A stretch of DNA of 64,000 bases, taken from NCBI RefSeq assembly GCF_033472595.1, contig NZ_CP137642.1:434001-498000 (forward strand), read 5' to 3'. The position numbers were made by a program, and so were the translations under genes. The notes below the pieces were generated by a model. The model worked only from the letters and a program-made list of their open reading frames with translations. It was not told where the DNA came from and did not search any database. This document shows, piece after piece, positions 48,968 to 57,979 of this stretch. Source of the stretch: Methanoculleus receptaculi. Its GTDB lineage: Archaea; Halobacteriota; Methanomicrobia; Methanomicrobiales; Methanoculleaceae. Within the stretch, counting starts at the first letter, position 1; each line of letters opens with the position of its first letter.

Positions 48968-50989
48968 ATGGCAGAAGTCAAAACGAAAGAAGAGCCAAGA
49001 ATTGGTGTTTTTGTGTGCCACTGTGGTACCAATATCGCGGGTTCCGTCGACATAAAGTCGGTTGTGGAATACGCCAGGACACTCCCGAACGTTGCCGTAG
49101 CAGACGATTACCAGTACATGTGCTCGACTCCCGGCCAGAACAAGATCGTAGATGCCATAAAAGAGCATAATCTTACCGGGGTAGTCGTGGCGGCATGTTC
49201 ACCCCGTCTGCACGAGCCCACGTTCCGTGGATCAACCAAGATGGGTGGCTTGAACCCCTTCCGGTTTGAGATGGCAAACATCCGCGAGCAGAATTCGTGG
49301 GTGCACATGCACCAACCCGAAGAGGCCACCGCGAAGGCAAAGGATGCAGTCCGGATCGCCGTGGCAAAAGCGGCCCTTCTCGAGGACCTCGTTCCAAAGA
49401 GCGTCCCGGTTGAGAAGGCCGCGATGGTCGTCGGCGGCGGTGTCGGCGGCATGCAGGCGGCGCTTGACCTTGCAAACGCAGGCATCAAGACCTATCTTGT
49501 GGAGAAGAACCCCACCATTGGTGGCAGGATGTCGCAGCTCGACAAGACCTTCCCGACGCTGGACTGTTCGCAGTGCATCCTGACCCCAAAGATGGTGGAC
49601 GTCTACCGTAACGAGAACATAGAACTCCTGACCTATACCGAGGTTGAGTCTGTCGAGGGTTACATCGGCAACTTCGATGTGACCCTCCGGAAGAAGGCGC
49701 GCGGTGTCCTTACAACGGAAGAGGCGGAAGCCCGCGGTTACGTTGGCGGCGGCTGCAACGGCTGCGGCGACTGCGAAGGTGTCTGCCCTGTCATCAAGCC
49801 AAATCCCTTCGAGGTTGGCATGGCCCCGCGTAAAGCGATCTACATCTACCACCCGCAGGTCTCCCCGCTGCTTTACACCGTCGACTTCGATGCCTGTGTC
49901 AAGTGCGGTCTCTGTGTCGATATCTGCGGGGATAAGAAGGCGATTGACCTTAATGCAACGGACGAGTTCATGAACGTCAAGGTCGGTACCGTCATCCTTG
50001 CAACAGGCTACGACATCTTCCCGATCGAGGAGAAGACCGAGTGGGGCTACAAGAGGTATGACAACGTCATCACAAGCCTTGAGTTTGAGCGGTTGATCTG
50101 TGCTTCTGGCCCTACCGGCGGCCACCTCGTCCGCCCAAGCGACGGCGAGACTCCAAAGAGGATCGGGTTCGTGCTCTGTGCAGGATCTCGTGACAACACC
50201 GGCGTTGGTAAGCCTTACTGCTCGCGGTTCTGCTGCATGTACTCCCTCAAGCACGCCCACCAGATCATCGAGAAGATCCCGGGCGCGGTGCCCTACATCT
50301 TCTACATGGATATCCGTTCATTCGGCAAGATGTACGAGGAGTTTTACTACCGCATCCAGAATGAGGGCGCAAAGTTCATCCGCGGCAGGGTTGCAAACAT
50401 CCTCGAAGACCCGGTCACAAAGAACCTCCACGTCAATGCTGAAGACACACTCCTTGGCCGGCCGGTGGACGTTGAAGTCGATCTGGTTGTGCTTGCGGCC
50501 GCAATCCAGCCCAGCGCAGAGACCGAGAAGACCAGGAGGCTCTTCGGCGTATCCTGTTCGCAGGACGGCTGGCTCCTTGAGGCTCACCCGAAGCTCAACC
50601 CCTGCGGCACCACAACCGCCGGTGTCTACCTCGCCGGTGTCTGCCAGGGGCCGAAGGATATACCGGACACGGTTGCCCAGGCCGAGGGCGCGGCATCCGC
50701 GGCATCCATCCCGATTCACCTTGGAGAGGTGGAGCTTGAGCCCTACTTTGCCCAGTGTATCGAGGAGAAGTGCGCCGGATGCGGGCTGTGCGTTAACCTC
50801 TGCCCCTACAGTGCCCTCGCACTTGTCGAGAAGGATGGGCGCAGGGTCATGCAGGTCACCGAGGCCAAGTGCAAGGGCTGCGGGACATGCGGCGGGTTCT
50901 GCCCCGGCGGTGCAATCTGGATGCAGCACTTTGCTACACCCCAGATCATTGCACAGATCGACGCGTTCCTCCTTGGGGGTGAAGAGTAA
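48968..50989 (+). CDS. hdrA: Heterodisulfide reductase subunit A (flavin bifurcating)
   Basis: The 673-residue flavoprotein binds FAD (VVGGGVGGMQAALDLANAGIKTYLVEK near 153-178) and several 4Fe-4S clusters. These are RMSQLDKTFPTLDCSQCILTP, CNGCGDCEGVCPV near 265, CVKCGLCVDICGDKKAI near 303, CSRFCCMYSLKHA near 416, and the C-terminal pair CAGCGLCVNLCPYSAL and CKGCGTCGGFCPGGAI. It splits electron pairs between heterodisulfide and ferredoxin. The position that is selenocysteine in some species is an ordinary Cys codon here. ATG 48968 follows GAGGTG. Confidence 0.96.
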   Translation: MAEVKTKEEPRIGVFVCHCGTNIAGSVDIKSVVEYARTLPNVAVADDYQYMCSTPGQNKIVDAIKEHNLTGVVVAACSPRLHEPTFRGSTKMGGLNPFRFEMANIREQNSWVHMHQPEEATAKAKDAVRIAVAKAALLEDLVPKSVPVEKAAMVVGGGVGGMQAALDLANAGIKTYLVEKNPTIGGRMSQLDKTFPTLDCSQCILTPKMVDVYRNENIELLTYTEVESVEGYIGNFDVTLRKKARGVLTTEEAEARGYVGGGCNGCGDCEGVCPVIKPNPFEVGMAPRKAIYIYHPQVSPLLYTVDFDACVKCGLCVDICGDKKAIDLNATDEFMNVKVGTVILATGYDIFPIEEKTEWGYKRYDNVITSLEFERLICASGPTGGHLVRPSDGETPKRIGFVLCAGSRDNTGVGKPYCSRFCCMYSLKHAHQIIEKIPGAVPYIFYMDIRSFGKMYEEFYYRIQNEGAKFIRGRVANILEDPVTKNLHVNAEDTLLGRPVDVEVDLVVLAAAIQPSAETEKTRRLFGVSCSQDGWLLEAHPKLNPCGTTTAGVYLAGVCQGPKDIPDTVAQAEGAASAASIPIHLGEVELEPYFAQCIEEKCAGCGLCVNLCPYSALALVEKDGRRVMQVTEAKCKGCGTCGGFCPGGAIWMQHFATPQIIAQIDAFLLGGEE

Positions 50990-51418
50990 ATGGCAGACGA
51001 GAACTGGAAGCCAAAGATCCTCGCCATCATCTGCAACTGGTGCTCCTACGCCGGTGCGGACCTTGCAGGCGGCTCCCGTATTCAGTACCCGCCAGATGTC
51101 CGCGCCATCCGTGTTATGTGCACCGGCCGGATCGATCCTCTCTTCATCCTGAAGGCATTCCAGGATGGAGCGGATGGGGTGCTGGTCTCCGGGTGTCACT
51201 TTGGTGACTGCCACTACCTTGAGGGCAACTACAAGGCGGCAAAGAGGATGTTCCTCCTCAAGGCAGTCCTCAAAAACATTGGTTTTGACGACAAACGTCT
51301 CAGGATGACCTTTGTCTCTGCATCCGAGGGTGCAAAGTGGGCCACGGTTATCGAAGATGTCGTCAAGACCATCAAAGACCTTGGTCCCAGTCCGCTCAAC
51401 AAGGAGATTGCCGGATAA
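50990..51418 (+). CDS. mvhD: MvhD-type iron-sulfur subunit linking an electron donor to HdrA
   Basis: The 142-residue protein with a 2Fe-2S type Cys set (AIICNWCSYAGADLAG near 12-27, RVMCTGRID near 42, GCHFGDCHYLEGN near 69-81) is the D subunit that docks hydrogenase or formate dehydrogenase onto HdrA. The mvhA and mvhG hydrogenase genes are not next to it, so the donor is probably encoded elsewhere. The ATG follows the hdrA stop with no gap, strong coupling. Confidence 0.92.
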   Translation: MADENWKPKILAIICNWCSYAGADLAGGSRIQYPPDVRAIRVMCTGRIDPLFILKAFQDGADGVLVSGCHFGDCHYLEGNYKAAKRMFLLKAVLKNIGFDDKRLRMTFVSASEGAKWATVIEDVVKTIKDLGPSPLNKEIAG

Positions 51419-51467
51419 CCTAATTGCCAGATAATAATATACCAATAACAGACAGGGGATGAATACA

Positions 51468-51869
51468 ATGGCAATCAGAGTAAATTTGATCACGGGTCGC
51501 ACCATCCAGCAGGGGGTGTCGATGGAGGCGGGTAAGGAAAAATCCGCCTACACCGCCGCCTGCGGGATCATCGAGCTCGACCCGACAGATTTCAGAAAAC
51601 TTGGAGCTTTCCGTGGCACAAACGTACGCGTCACGAGCGACTACGGCAGTGTGGTCGTGAAGGCGGTCGAGGCAACCCAGGGTCCTCACCCCGGCATAGC
51701 ATTTATCCCGATGGGTCCATGGGCAAACATGGTGGTCAACCCGAACACCTACTCCACCGGGATGCCGACATTCAAAGGCACCCCCGTTACAGTGGAGGCT
51801 GCCAAGAATGAACCCGTCCTGAACTCGCTTGAACTGGTTCGCAAGGGGTGCAGGGGTGAACTGGCATGA
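51468..51869 (+). CDS. fwdD: Formylmethanofuran dehydrogenase subunit D
   Basis: The 133-residue molybdopterin-dinucleotide-binding beta-barrel subunit (AIRVNLITGRTIQQGVSMEAG at the start, VRVTSDYGSVVVKAV, GPWANMVVNPNTYSTGMPTFKGTPVTVE) corresponds to the C-terminal domain of other molybdopterin oxidoreductases and completes the active site of FwdB. I chose ATG 51468, with GGATG 6 bases before it; ATG 51459 is possible. It overlaps fwdB by 4 bases. A gap of about 50 bases after mvhD, with AT-rich bases, might hold an internal promoter. Confidence 0.92.
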   Translation: MAIRVNLITGRTIQQGVSMEAGKEKSAYTAACGIIELDPTDFRKLGAFRGTNVRVTSDYGSVVVKAVEATQGPHPGIAFIPMGPWANMVVNPNTYSTGMPTFKGTPVTVEAAKNEPVLNSLELVRKGCRGELA

Positions 51870-53179
51870 GCAGGACCGTAACTGATGTGATATGCCCGTT
51901 CTGCGGGACGCTCTGCGACGACATCGAGGTCGTCGTCAGCGACGATGGGAAGGAACTCCATGAGGTTTACAACGCCTGCGCCATCGGCGCCGAGAAGTTC
52001 CTCCACTCCCAGGCAAAGGACCGTATCACCCGGCCGCGAATGCGGCAGGAGGACGGATCCTGGAAAGAGATCACATACGATGAGGCTATCGACTACACCG
52101 CCAGGATGCTTGTCAACGCAAAAAAGCCGCTGATGTATGGCTGGAGTTCCACAAACTGTGAAGCTCAGGCTATCGGATCAGAGATCGGTGAGCTGGTCGG
52201 GGCGGTCGTGGACAACACGGCAACCGTCTGTCACGGAACGTCACTTATTGCGGTCCAGGATATCGGTATCCCGAGCTGCACTCTCGGCGAGGTCAAGAAT
52301 CGTGCTGACCGGATCCTCTTCTGGGGATGCAACCCGGCCCACGCCCATCCACGCCACATGTCCCGCTACTCGATCTTCCCCCGTGGATTCTTCACAGGCA
52401 AAGGTCACACCGGCAGGAAGGTGATCGTGGTCGACCCGCGGCGTACCGACACCGCGAAAATTGCAGACATCCACCTGCAGGTCGAGCAGGGACGCGACTA
52501 CGAGCTCTTCGATGCGTTCCGCGTTGCTTTTAAGGGTGAACACCTCCCGGACGTGGTTGCTGGAATCCCGAAAGAGAAGATCTACGAGGCCGCCGAGACG
52601 CTCAAGAGCGGCCGGTTTGCGATCATCTTCTTCGGTATGGGCGTGACCCAGTCGCTTGGAAAGAACCATAACATCGATGCGGCCATCGCGGTCACCCGTG
52701 ACTTAAACGAGTACACGAAAGCTGCCATCATGCCGATGCGCGGGCACTACAACGTCACCGGTTCCGGTCAGGTCTGGGGCTGGCTGTTCGGCTTCCCCTA
52801 CGCCGTGGACCTCTCCCGTGGATTTGCCCGCTACAACCCCGGTGATACGACGGCAAACGACCTGCTCCGGAGGGACGAGGTGGATGCTGTCCTGGTTATC
52901 GCCAGCGACCCAGGCGCGCACTTCCCGTTCAGTTCGGTCAAAAAGATCTATGACCTTCCATCGGTCGCGATCGACCCGCACGAGACCCCGACCACCGAGG
53001 TCTGCAGGGTTCATGTTCCGGTCGCCTTTGTCGGCATCGAGGTCGGCGGGTGTGCATACAGGATGGACAACGTGCCGATCGAGACCAGGAAGGTCGTCGA
53101 GCCGCCGGAGGGTATGATGACCGATGAGGAGTTCCTCGGTCGTGTACTTGCGCGTATCAAGGAACTACAGGGGGTTTAA
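51866..53179 (+). CDS. fwdB: Formylmethanofuran dehydrogenase subunit B (W/Mo active subunit)
   Basis: The 437-residue catalytic subunit reduces CO2 to formate at a molybdopterin-bound tungsten or molybdenum. An N-terminal cluster motif CPFCGTLCDDIEV lies near 10-22. The metal-ligand Cys is expected in NTATVCHGTSLIAVQD near 118, encoded as TGT rather than UGA, so no selenocysteine. Further blocks are FWGCNPAHAHPRHMSRYS and VIVVDPRRTDTA. Tungsten and molybdenum forms cannot be told apart by sequence alone. The uptake genes at 26-34 kb supply the metal. Confidence 0.95.
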   Translation: MSRTVTDVICPFCGTLCDDIEVVVSDDGKELHEVYNACAIGAEKFLHSQAKDRITRPRMRQEDGSWKEITYDEAIDYTARMLVNAKKPLMYGWSSTNCEAQAIGSEIGELVGAVVDNTATVCHGTSLIAVQDIGIPSCTLGEVKNRADRILFWGCNPAHAHPRHMSRYSIFPRGFFTGKGHTGRKVIVVDPRRTDTAKIADIHLQVEQGRDYELFDAFRVAFKGEHLPDVVAGIPKEKIYEAAETLKSGRFAIIFFGMGVTQSLGKNHNIDAAIAVTRDLNEYTKAAIMPMRGHYNVTGSGQVWGWLFGFPYAVDLSRGFARYNPGDTTANDLLRRDEVDAVLVIASDPGAHFPFSSVKKIYDLPSVAIDPHETPTTEVCRVHVPVAFVGIEVGGCAYRMDNVPIETRKVVEPPEGMMTDEEFLGRVLARIKELQGV

Positions 53180-53182
53180 GCG

Positions 53183-54892
53183 ATGGCAGAGTATTTAATC
53201 AAGAACGGGTTTGTCTTCGATCCTGTCCTCGGGATCAAGGGGGATGTGGTTGATATCGCCATCAAGGACGGCAAGATCGTCGAGACAACGGAGGTCAAAG
53301 ATCCGAAGGTCATCGATGCGGCCGGCAAGACCGTCATGGCGGGGGGTGTTGATATTCATGCCCACGTTGCCGGACCGAAGGTTAATGTCGGCCGGAACTT
53401 TCGCCCCGAGGACAAACTCTTCACCTACAAACCGAGGAGCGGAGTCGAGCGGATGCAGGGTGGATTCTCTGTCCCGACAACCATCCGGACAGGCTACAAC
53501 TACGCCCGCATGGGTTACACGACCGTGATGGAGGCGGCCATGCCGCCTCTATATGCGCGGCACACCCATGAGGAGATCAGGGACACCCCGATCCTCGACC
53601 AGGGTGCCTACCCGGTCTTTGGGAACAACTGGTTTGTGCTCGAGTACCTCAAGAACCACGAGATCGAGAACACCGCCGCCTACGTTGCCTGGCTTCTGCG
53701 GGCCACAAAGGGCTACGCGGTCAAGGTAGTCAACCCGGGCGGCACCGAGGCCTGGGGCTGGGGTCTGAACTGTGAGAACGTTCATGACCCGGTTCCCTAC
53801 TTCGACATCACCCCGGCGCAGATCGTGAAGGGGCTCATAGAAGCAAACGAGTATCTCGGTCTCCCGCACTCGATGCATATTCACGCAAACAACCTTGGGA
53901 ATCCAGGCAACTACACGACGACGCTTGATACGTTCAGGCTCTCGGAGGGCATCAAGCCCAGGAGCAAGTTCGGTCGCGATCAGGTGATGCACCACACCCA
54001 CGTTCAGTTCCACTCCTATGGCGGCGACTCCTGGGGGAACTTTGAGTCCAAGGCACCTGAGGTCATCGATTACGTGAACTCGCACGACAACATCACCATC
54101 GACCTGGGTGCTGTGACTCTCGATGAGACCACCACCATGACCGCAGATGGGCCGTTCGAGCATCACCTCACCGAGCTGAACCACTTAAAATGGGCGAACA
54201 CCGATGTCGAACTCGAGACCGGTTCGGGGGTCGTGCCCTACGTCTACAGCCCGAACATCAAGGTCTGCGCCATCCAGTGGTGTATAGGCCTTGAACTTGC
54301 GCTGCTCGCCAAAGATCCCATGCGGGTCTTCCTTTCCACCGATCACCCGAACGCAGGGCCGTTCACCCGCTACCCGCGGATCATGAAGTGGCTCATGAGT
54401 GAGGAGGCGCGCAGACAGCAGATTGACTCCTTCAAGCACAGGGACAAGGTCATCGAGGCGACCAACCTCGCCGGGATCGATCGCGAACTCGATCTCTATG
54501 AGATCGCGCAGATGACCCGGGCCGGACCTGCAAAGGCGCTCGGGCTGTCGCAGATCTACGGCGGGCTTGCCCCGGGTCTCGATGCGGATGTTGCGGTCTA
54601 CGACTTCAACCCCAGCGAGCCCTATGCGCCGGATGATATCGAGAAAGCGTTCTCCAGTGCGGAGCACCTCTTCAAGACCGGTGTCCAGGTCATCCGTGAC
54701 CGTGAGATCGTGAGCAACGGGAACAAGCGGACGCTCTGGGTGAACGCGAAGGTGAACGAGAACCCGCAGGTGATGCGGGACGTCAGGGAGAAGTTCCTCC
54801 GCTACTACACCGTCACGCTGAACAATTACGAGGTTTCGGGACACCACTACATTCCGAATCCCTACGTGATCGAGGTTGACGCCACACAGTGA
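53183..54892 (+). CDS. fwdA: Formylmethanofuran dehydrogenase subunit A (formyl transfer)
   Basis: The 569-residue amidohydrolase with two zinc ions condenses formate made by FwdB with methanofuran. Signs: GGVDIHAHVAGPKVNVGR near 51-68 (His ligands), VVNPGGTEAWGWGLN near 181 including the carboxylated Lys region (AVKVVNPG), HSMHIHANNLGNPGN near 231, HHTHVQFHSYG near 270 and FLSTDHPNAGPF near 385 with the catalytic Asp. Complete length. It starts 3 bases after fwdB. Confidence 0.96.
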   Translation: MAEYLIKNGFVFDPVLGIKGDVVDIAIKDGKIVETTEVKDPKVIDAAGKTVMAGGVDIHAHVAGPKVNVGRNFRPEDKLFTYKPRSGVERMQGGFSVPTTIRTGYNYARMGYTTVMEAAMPPLYARHTHEEIRDTPILDQGAYPVFGNNWFVLEYLKNHEIENTAAYVAWLLRATKGYAVKVVNPGGTEAWGWGLNCENVHDPVPYFDITPAQIVKGLIEANEYLGLPHSMHIHANNLGNPGNYTTTLDTFRLSEGIKPRSKFGRDQVMHHTHVQFHSYGGDSWGNFESKAPEVIDYVNSHDNITIDLGAVTLDETTTMTADGPFEHHLTELNHLKWANTDVELETGSGVVPYVYSPNIKVCAIQWCIGLELALLAKDPMRVFLSTDHPNAGPFTRYPRIMKWLMSEEARRQQIDSFKHRDKVIEATNLAGIDRELDLYEIAQMTRAGPAKALGLSQIYGGLAPGLDADVAVYDFNPSEPYAPDDIEKAFSSAEHLFKTGVQVIRDREIVSNGNKRTLWVNAKVNENPQVMRDVREKFLRYYTVTLNNYEVSGHHYIPNPYVIEVDATQ

Positions 54893-54905
54893 GGTGAGAA
54901 GAAGC

Positions 54906-55712
54906 ATGGAAACCGTTACACTCACCATGAAGAAACAGCCCGATCTCTACCTCGAGGCGGACAACATCACCCCGGATGCGTTTGCAGGGAAGAAGGCAGA
55001 GGAGATCGCTGATCTCCACGTCTACGTGGGTCGCGAGCAGCACCGGCTCGGGGACTTCTTTGAAGTCTCCGGCAAGGCGGGGTCGACGCCTGAGACGACA
55101 AAGATCGTCGTCAACGGTGATCTTTCACGGGTCAAGTACATCGGCATGAAGATGACCGGAGGCGAGATCGTCGTCAACGGCAACGCCGACATGTACGTAG
55201 GGGCCTGGATGCAGGGCGGCAGGATCACGGTAAACGGGAACGTTGATGCCTTTGCCGGAACCGGCATGAAGGGTGGAGAACTCGTAATCAACGGCAACGC
55301 CGGGAACTACCTTGGCGCCGCATACCGTGGTGACTGGCGCGGCATGTCCGGCGGGAAGATCATTGTTGCGGGTAATGCTGGAAGTGATATCGGCACCTTC
55401 ATGACCGGCGGTGAGATCACCATCGGTGGAGATGTCGATGTCCACGTGGCGACCCATGCCGAGGGCGGCAGGATCGTCATCAAGGGCAATGCAAAGAGCC
55501 GTCTTGGTGGTCAGATGGTGGAAGGCGAGATCTACGTCTTTGGCACCATTGACGTCATGATGCCGGGATTTGCCTATCGGCAGGATGTCGATATCGATAT
55601 GGACGGTATCAAAGGTCGGTTCGCTCTTTACGAGGGTGACCTCGGGGAGCGTCACCGAAAACGTAAGGGTCAGATGATCTATGGTAAGATCTACCAGCGG
55701 ATCGAGGCCTGA
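54906..55712 (+). CDS. fwdC: Formylmethanofuran dehydrogenase subunit C
   Basis: The 268-residue protein is built of a right-handed beta helix from repeated G-x-x-x-x-x-G units (KMTGGEIVVNGNADMYVGAWMQGGRITVNG, then GMKGGELVINGNAGNYLGA and so on, about seven turns from residue 75 to 215), as in glutamate synthase C-terminal domains. It is a structural platform joining FwdA and FwdB/D. ATG 54906 is preceded by GAGGTGAG, the ribosome binding site. It is the last gene of the operon and is followed by an oligo-T terminator. Confidence 0.95.
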   Translation: METVTLTMKKQPDLYLEADNITPDAFAGKKAEEIADLHVYVGREQHRLGDFFEVSGKAGSTPETTKIVVNGDLSRVKYIGMKMTGGEIVVNGNADMYVGAWMQGGRITVNGNVDAFAGTGMKGGELVINGNAGNYLGAAYRGDWRGMSGGKIIVAGNAGSDIGTFMTGGEITIGGDVDVHVATHAEGGRIVIKGNAKSRLGGQMVEGEIYVFGTIDVMMPGFAYRQDVDIDMDGIKGRFALYEGDLGERHRKRKGQMIYGKIYQRIEA

Positions 55713-55730
55713 AAATTTTCAATTTTTTTT
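55711..55730 (+). terminator. Terminator of the fwd-hdr operon
   Basis: A GAAAATTTTC palindrome touching the fwdC stop is followed by T8 (55723-55730). Confidence 0.65.
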
Positions 55731-56178
55731 ACCGGACGAGCAGCCCCGAAACCCCTATGAAAAGACCTTGTTGCCAATTTGGGCTAGAGATATGTCCCAT
55801 AATTGTTGGCCGCTGAAGGAGTCTATTTTTGTTGTATGTACACCATGCCGCCGATGGGAGGAAACCCGTTGCAGCATGTGTTTGTAAAAATATTACAGTG
55901 TGTTACTATATCATTAGATAGTTATTACTCGCGCGCAGGCTGGATCCGCAAGACATACCGGGCAATCCGGATTTTTCCAGCAGTTCATTAAGATCAAGAT
56001 TGATTTTATATGGTCAATAGCGAACAAAATAGCAACACTTATATCATCGGAGAAGGTTATTATCATTTGTCCCATGAGGACGTGCAGTAGTCACCGGCAG
56101 CGACAGTCAGCGATGCAATTAGGGTTCAAGGTACATTCCTGGATTGTATACACTTAAAGAAGGTAATGGAGGAAAATT
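55731..56178. other. mcr upstream region
   Basis: No gene is seen in 448 bases. AT-rich sequence carries the mcr promoter (CTTATATCAT at 56038-56047), followed by a leader of about 110 bases. It ends with GGAGG at 56168-56172, six bases before the mcrB ATG. Confidence 0.6.
56038..56047 (+). promoter_or_regulatory. TATA box of the mcr operon
   Basis: CTTATATCAT in AT-rich surroundings (ACAAAATAGCAACA before it) gives an expected transcript start near 56070 and an untranslated leader of about 110 bases, long enough for regulation. Confidence 0.55.
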
Positions 56179-57483
56179 ATGGCAAAATACAAAGAAACGA
56201 TTGACCTGTACGATGATACAGGCAAACTGTTGAAGAGCGGTGTGCCGCTGGAGAAGATCAGCCCTGTGATCAACCCGGCGACCAGGAAGATTATCGACCT
56301 CACCAAGAGGACGGTTGCGGTCAACCTTGGTGGTATCCAGGATGGCCTGAAGGCCGGAAAGGTAGCAAAAGGGCATGTTCTCGGGCGTGAGCTGGACCTC
56401 GATATCGTCGGCAACAAGGACGCTGTGGTCTCCAAGATCAAGGAGATGGTCCAGGTCGAGGAGGGTGACGACACCAACATCCGCGAGTTCAGCGGCGGCA
56501 AACTCATCCTTGTTGAGGTGCCCAAAGTTCGCCTGGAGGCTGCATCCACCTACGATGTGGCGATTACCACGGTCGCTGCCGCGACGACCTTTGCGATCGT
56601 CGACCAGTTCAATGTCGGCCCATTCGACGCAGCTATGGTCAAGGCGGCAGTCTGGGGTTCCTACCCGCACACGATGGACCTTTCCGGTGCCAACGTCACG
56701 TCCATTCTGTCGATCCCCCAGAACAACGAAGGTCTTGGCTACGCACTCCGCAACATCCCGGTCAACCATGTCGTCATGATGACCAACAAGAACGCGATGC
56801 AGGGTGCAGCCCTCTCGTCCACCTTCGAGCAGGCAGGAATGTTTGAGATGGGGAACGCCGTCGGTCCGTTTGAGCGTGCCCAGCTCCTCGCCTACGCCTA
56901 CCAGGGCCTGAACGCGAACAACCTGGTCTACGACCTCGTAAAGGCAAACGGCGCAACCGGGACGATCGGAACTGTCGTCCAGAGCCTGGTCGAGCGCGCC
57001 ATCGAGGATAAGGTTATCACCCCCGGCAAGAAGGGCGGCTACTTCCAGTTCTACGACACGAAGGATCCGATGCTCTGGAACGCCTACACCGCTGCAGGAA
57101 CCATGGCAGCCACGATGGTCAACTGTGGTGCCGGACGGTTCGCACAGGCGGTCTCGTCGACGCTGCTGTACTTCAACGATCTGGTTGAGCACGAGACGGG
57201 TCTTCCCGGCTGTGACTACGGTCGTGTGATGGGTACCGCCGTCGGGTTCTCGTTCTTCAGCCACTCGATCTACGGTGGCGGAGGCCCGGGTGTCTTCAAC
57301 GGCAACCACGTCGTGACCCGCCATGCCGCAGGTGTGGCTATCCCGTGCGTGGTCGCTGCGATGGCGCTCGATGCCGGAACCCAGATGTTCACGCCGGAGA
57401 GCACCTCGAAGATCTACGCTGACACCTACGGTAAGGTCGACGTCTTCAACAAGCCGATCCAGCAGATCGCACAGGGTGTGTAA
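56179..57483 (+). CDS. mcrB: Methyl-coenzyme M reductase, beta subunit
   Basis: The 434-residue subunit of the F430 enzyme that releases methane. Opening AKYKETIDLYDDTGKLLKSGV, middle VDQFNVGPFDAAMVKAAVWGSYPHTMDLSG, and the C-terminal HSIYGGGGPGVFNGNHVVTRHAAGVAIPCVVAAM region lining the coenzyme B channel are all typical. It is first in the mcrBDCGA order. A strong ribosome binding site (GGAGG) fits high expression. Confidence 0.97.
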   Translation: MAKYKETIDLYDDTGKLLKSGVPLEKISPVINPATRKIIDLTKRTVAVNLGGIQDGLKAGKVAKGHVLGRELDLDIVGNKDAVVSKIKEMVQVEEGDDTNIREFSGGKLILVEVPKVRLEAASTYDVAITTVAAATTFAIVDQFNVGPFDAAMVKAAVWGSYPHTMDLSGANVTSILSIPQNNEGLGYALRNIPVNHVVMMTNKNAMQGAALSSTFEQAGMFEMGNAVGPFERAQLLAYAYQGLNANNLVYDLVKANGATGTIGTVVQSLVERAIEDKVITPGKKGGYFQFYDTKDPMLWNAYTAAGTMAATMVNCGAGRFAQAVSSTLLYFNDLVEHETGLPGCDYGRVMGTAVGFSFFSHSIYGGGGPGVFNGNHVVTRHAAGVAIPCVVAAMALDAGTQMFTPESTSKIYADTYGKVDVFNKPIQQIAQGV

Positions 57484-57494
57484 ATAATTCAAGG

Positions 57495-57977
57495 ATGCTG
57501 ATGACCGAAGCCATATACCCTCAGGTTCGAATCGTGTCTGCACGATTCCTCAGACCCGAAACAGCGGAAAAACTCCTGAACAGGCTTGTTCAGGTCGGCG
57601 GGATCCGCAGGATGTCCATAAATGGACCCAGCCTTCCCGCCACCGTTCCCTACGGCCCGGCACGGGGGCAGCCCAACCCCCACCCTGACCGTAAGGTTAT
57701 CCGCGTCGGCGACCAGGATGTGCAGCTTGAGGTGCAGGTTGGAACAATCATCCTGGAGCTCGAGAACGAGTCGTACATCCCGGCTATCGGGGAAGCAGTC
57801 GACGAGGTCTTCGAAGATAAGGACTTCTCCTGCACAGTCCAGCAGGGGCGGTTTATGAAGACCCGGGCGACGGTGTCTGACTACGCAAAGTATGGACCTG
57901 ATGCTGACACAGCGGTCCTTGGACTGGTCGATCCGAGGAAAAAAGAAGGCCCCGTTATCATACAGGGGAACAAGTGA
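57495..57977 (+). CDS. mcrD: Methyl-coenzyme M reductase operon protein D
   Basis: The 160-residue protein (YPQVRIVSARFLRPETAEKLL, NRLVQVGGIRRMSINGPSLP, YGPARGQPNPHPDR) is not part of the purified active reductase, but is reported to bind MCR during assembly and activation. The C-terminal KKEGPVIIQGNK tail is usual. It starts 11 bases after mcrB and its stop TGA overlaps a GTG that could start mcrC. Confidence 0.95.
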   Translation: MLMTEAIYPQVRIVSARFLRPETAEKLLNRLVQVGGIRRMSINGPSLPATVPYGPARGQPNPHPDRKVIRVGDQDVQLEVQVGTIILELENESYIPAIGEAVDEVFEDKDFSCTVQQGRFMKTRATVSDYAKYGPDADTAVLGLVDPRKKEGPVIIQGNK

Positions 57978-57979
57978 GA

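Noticed and set aside
49232-50260. 342-codon frame antisense to hdrA
   Set aside because: Shadow of the hdrA coding pattern.
56119-57543. 474-codon open frame antisense to mcrB
   Set aside because: It mirrors the mcrB codons, is rich in Arg, His, Asp and Val without motifs, and runs through the mcr leader. GC-rich third positions explain it.
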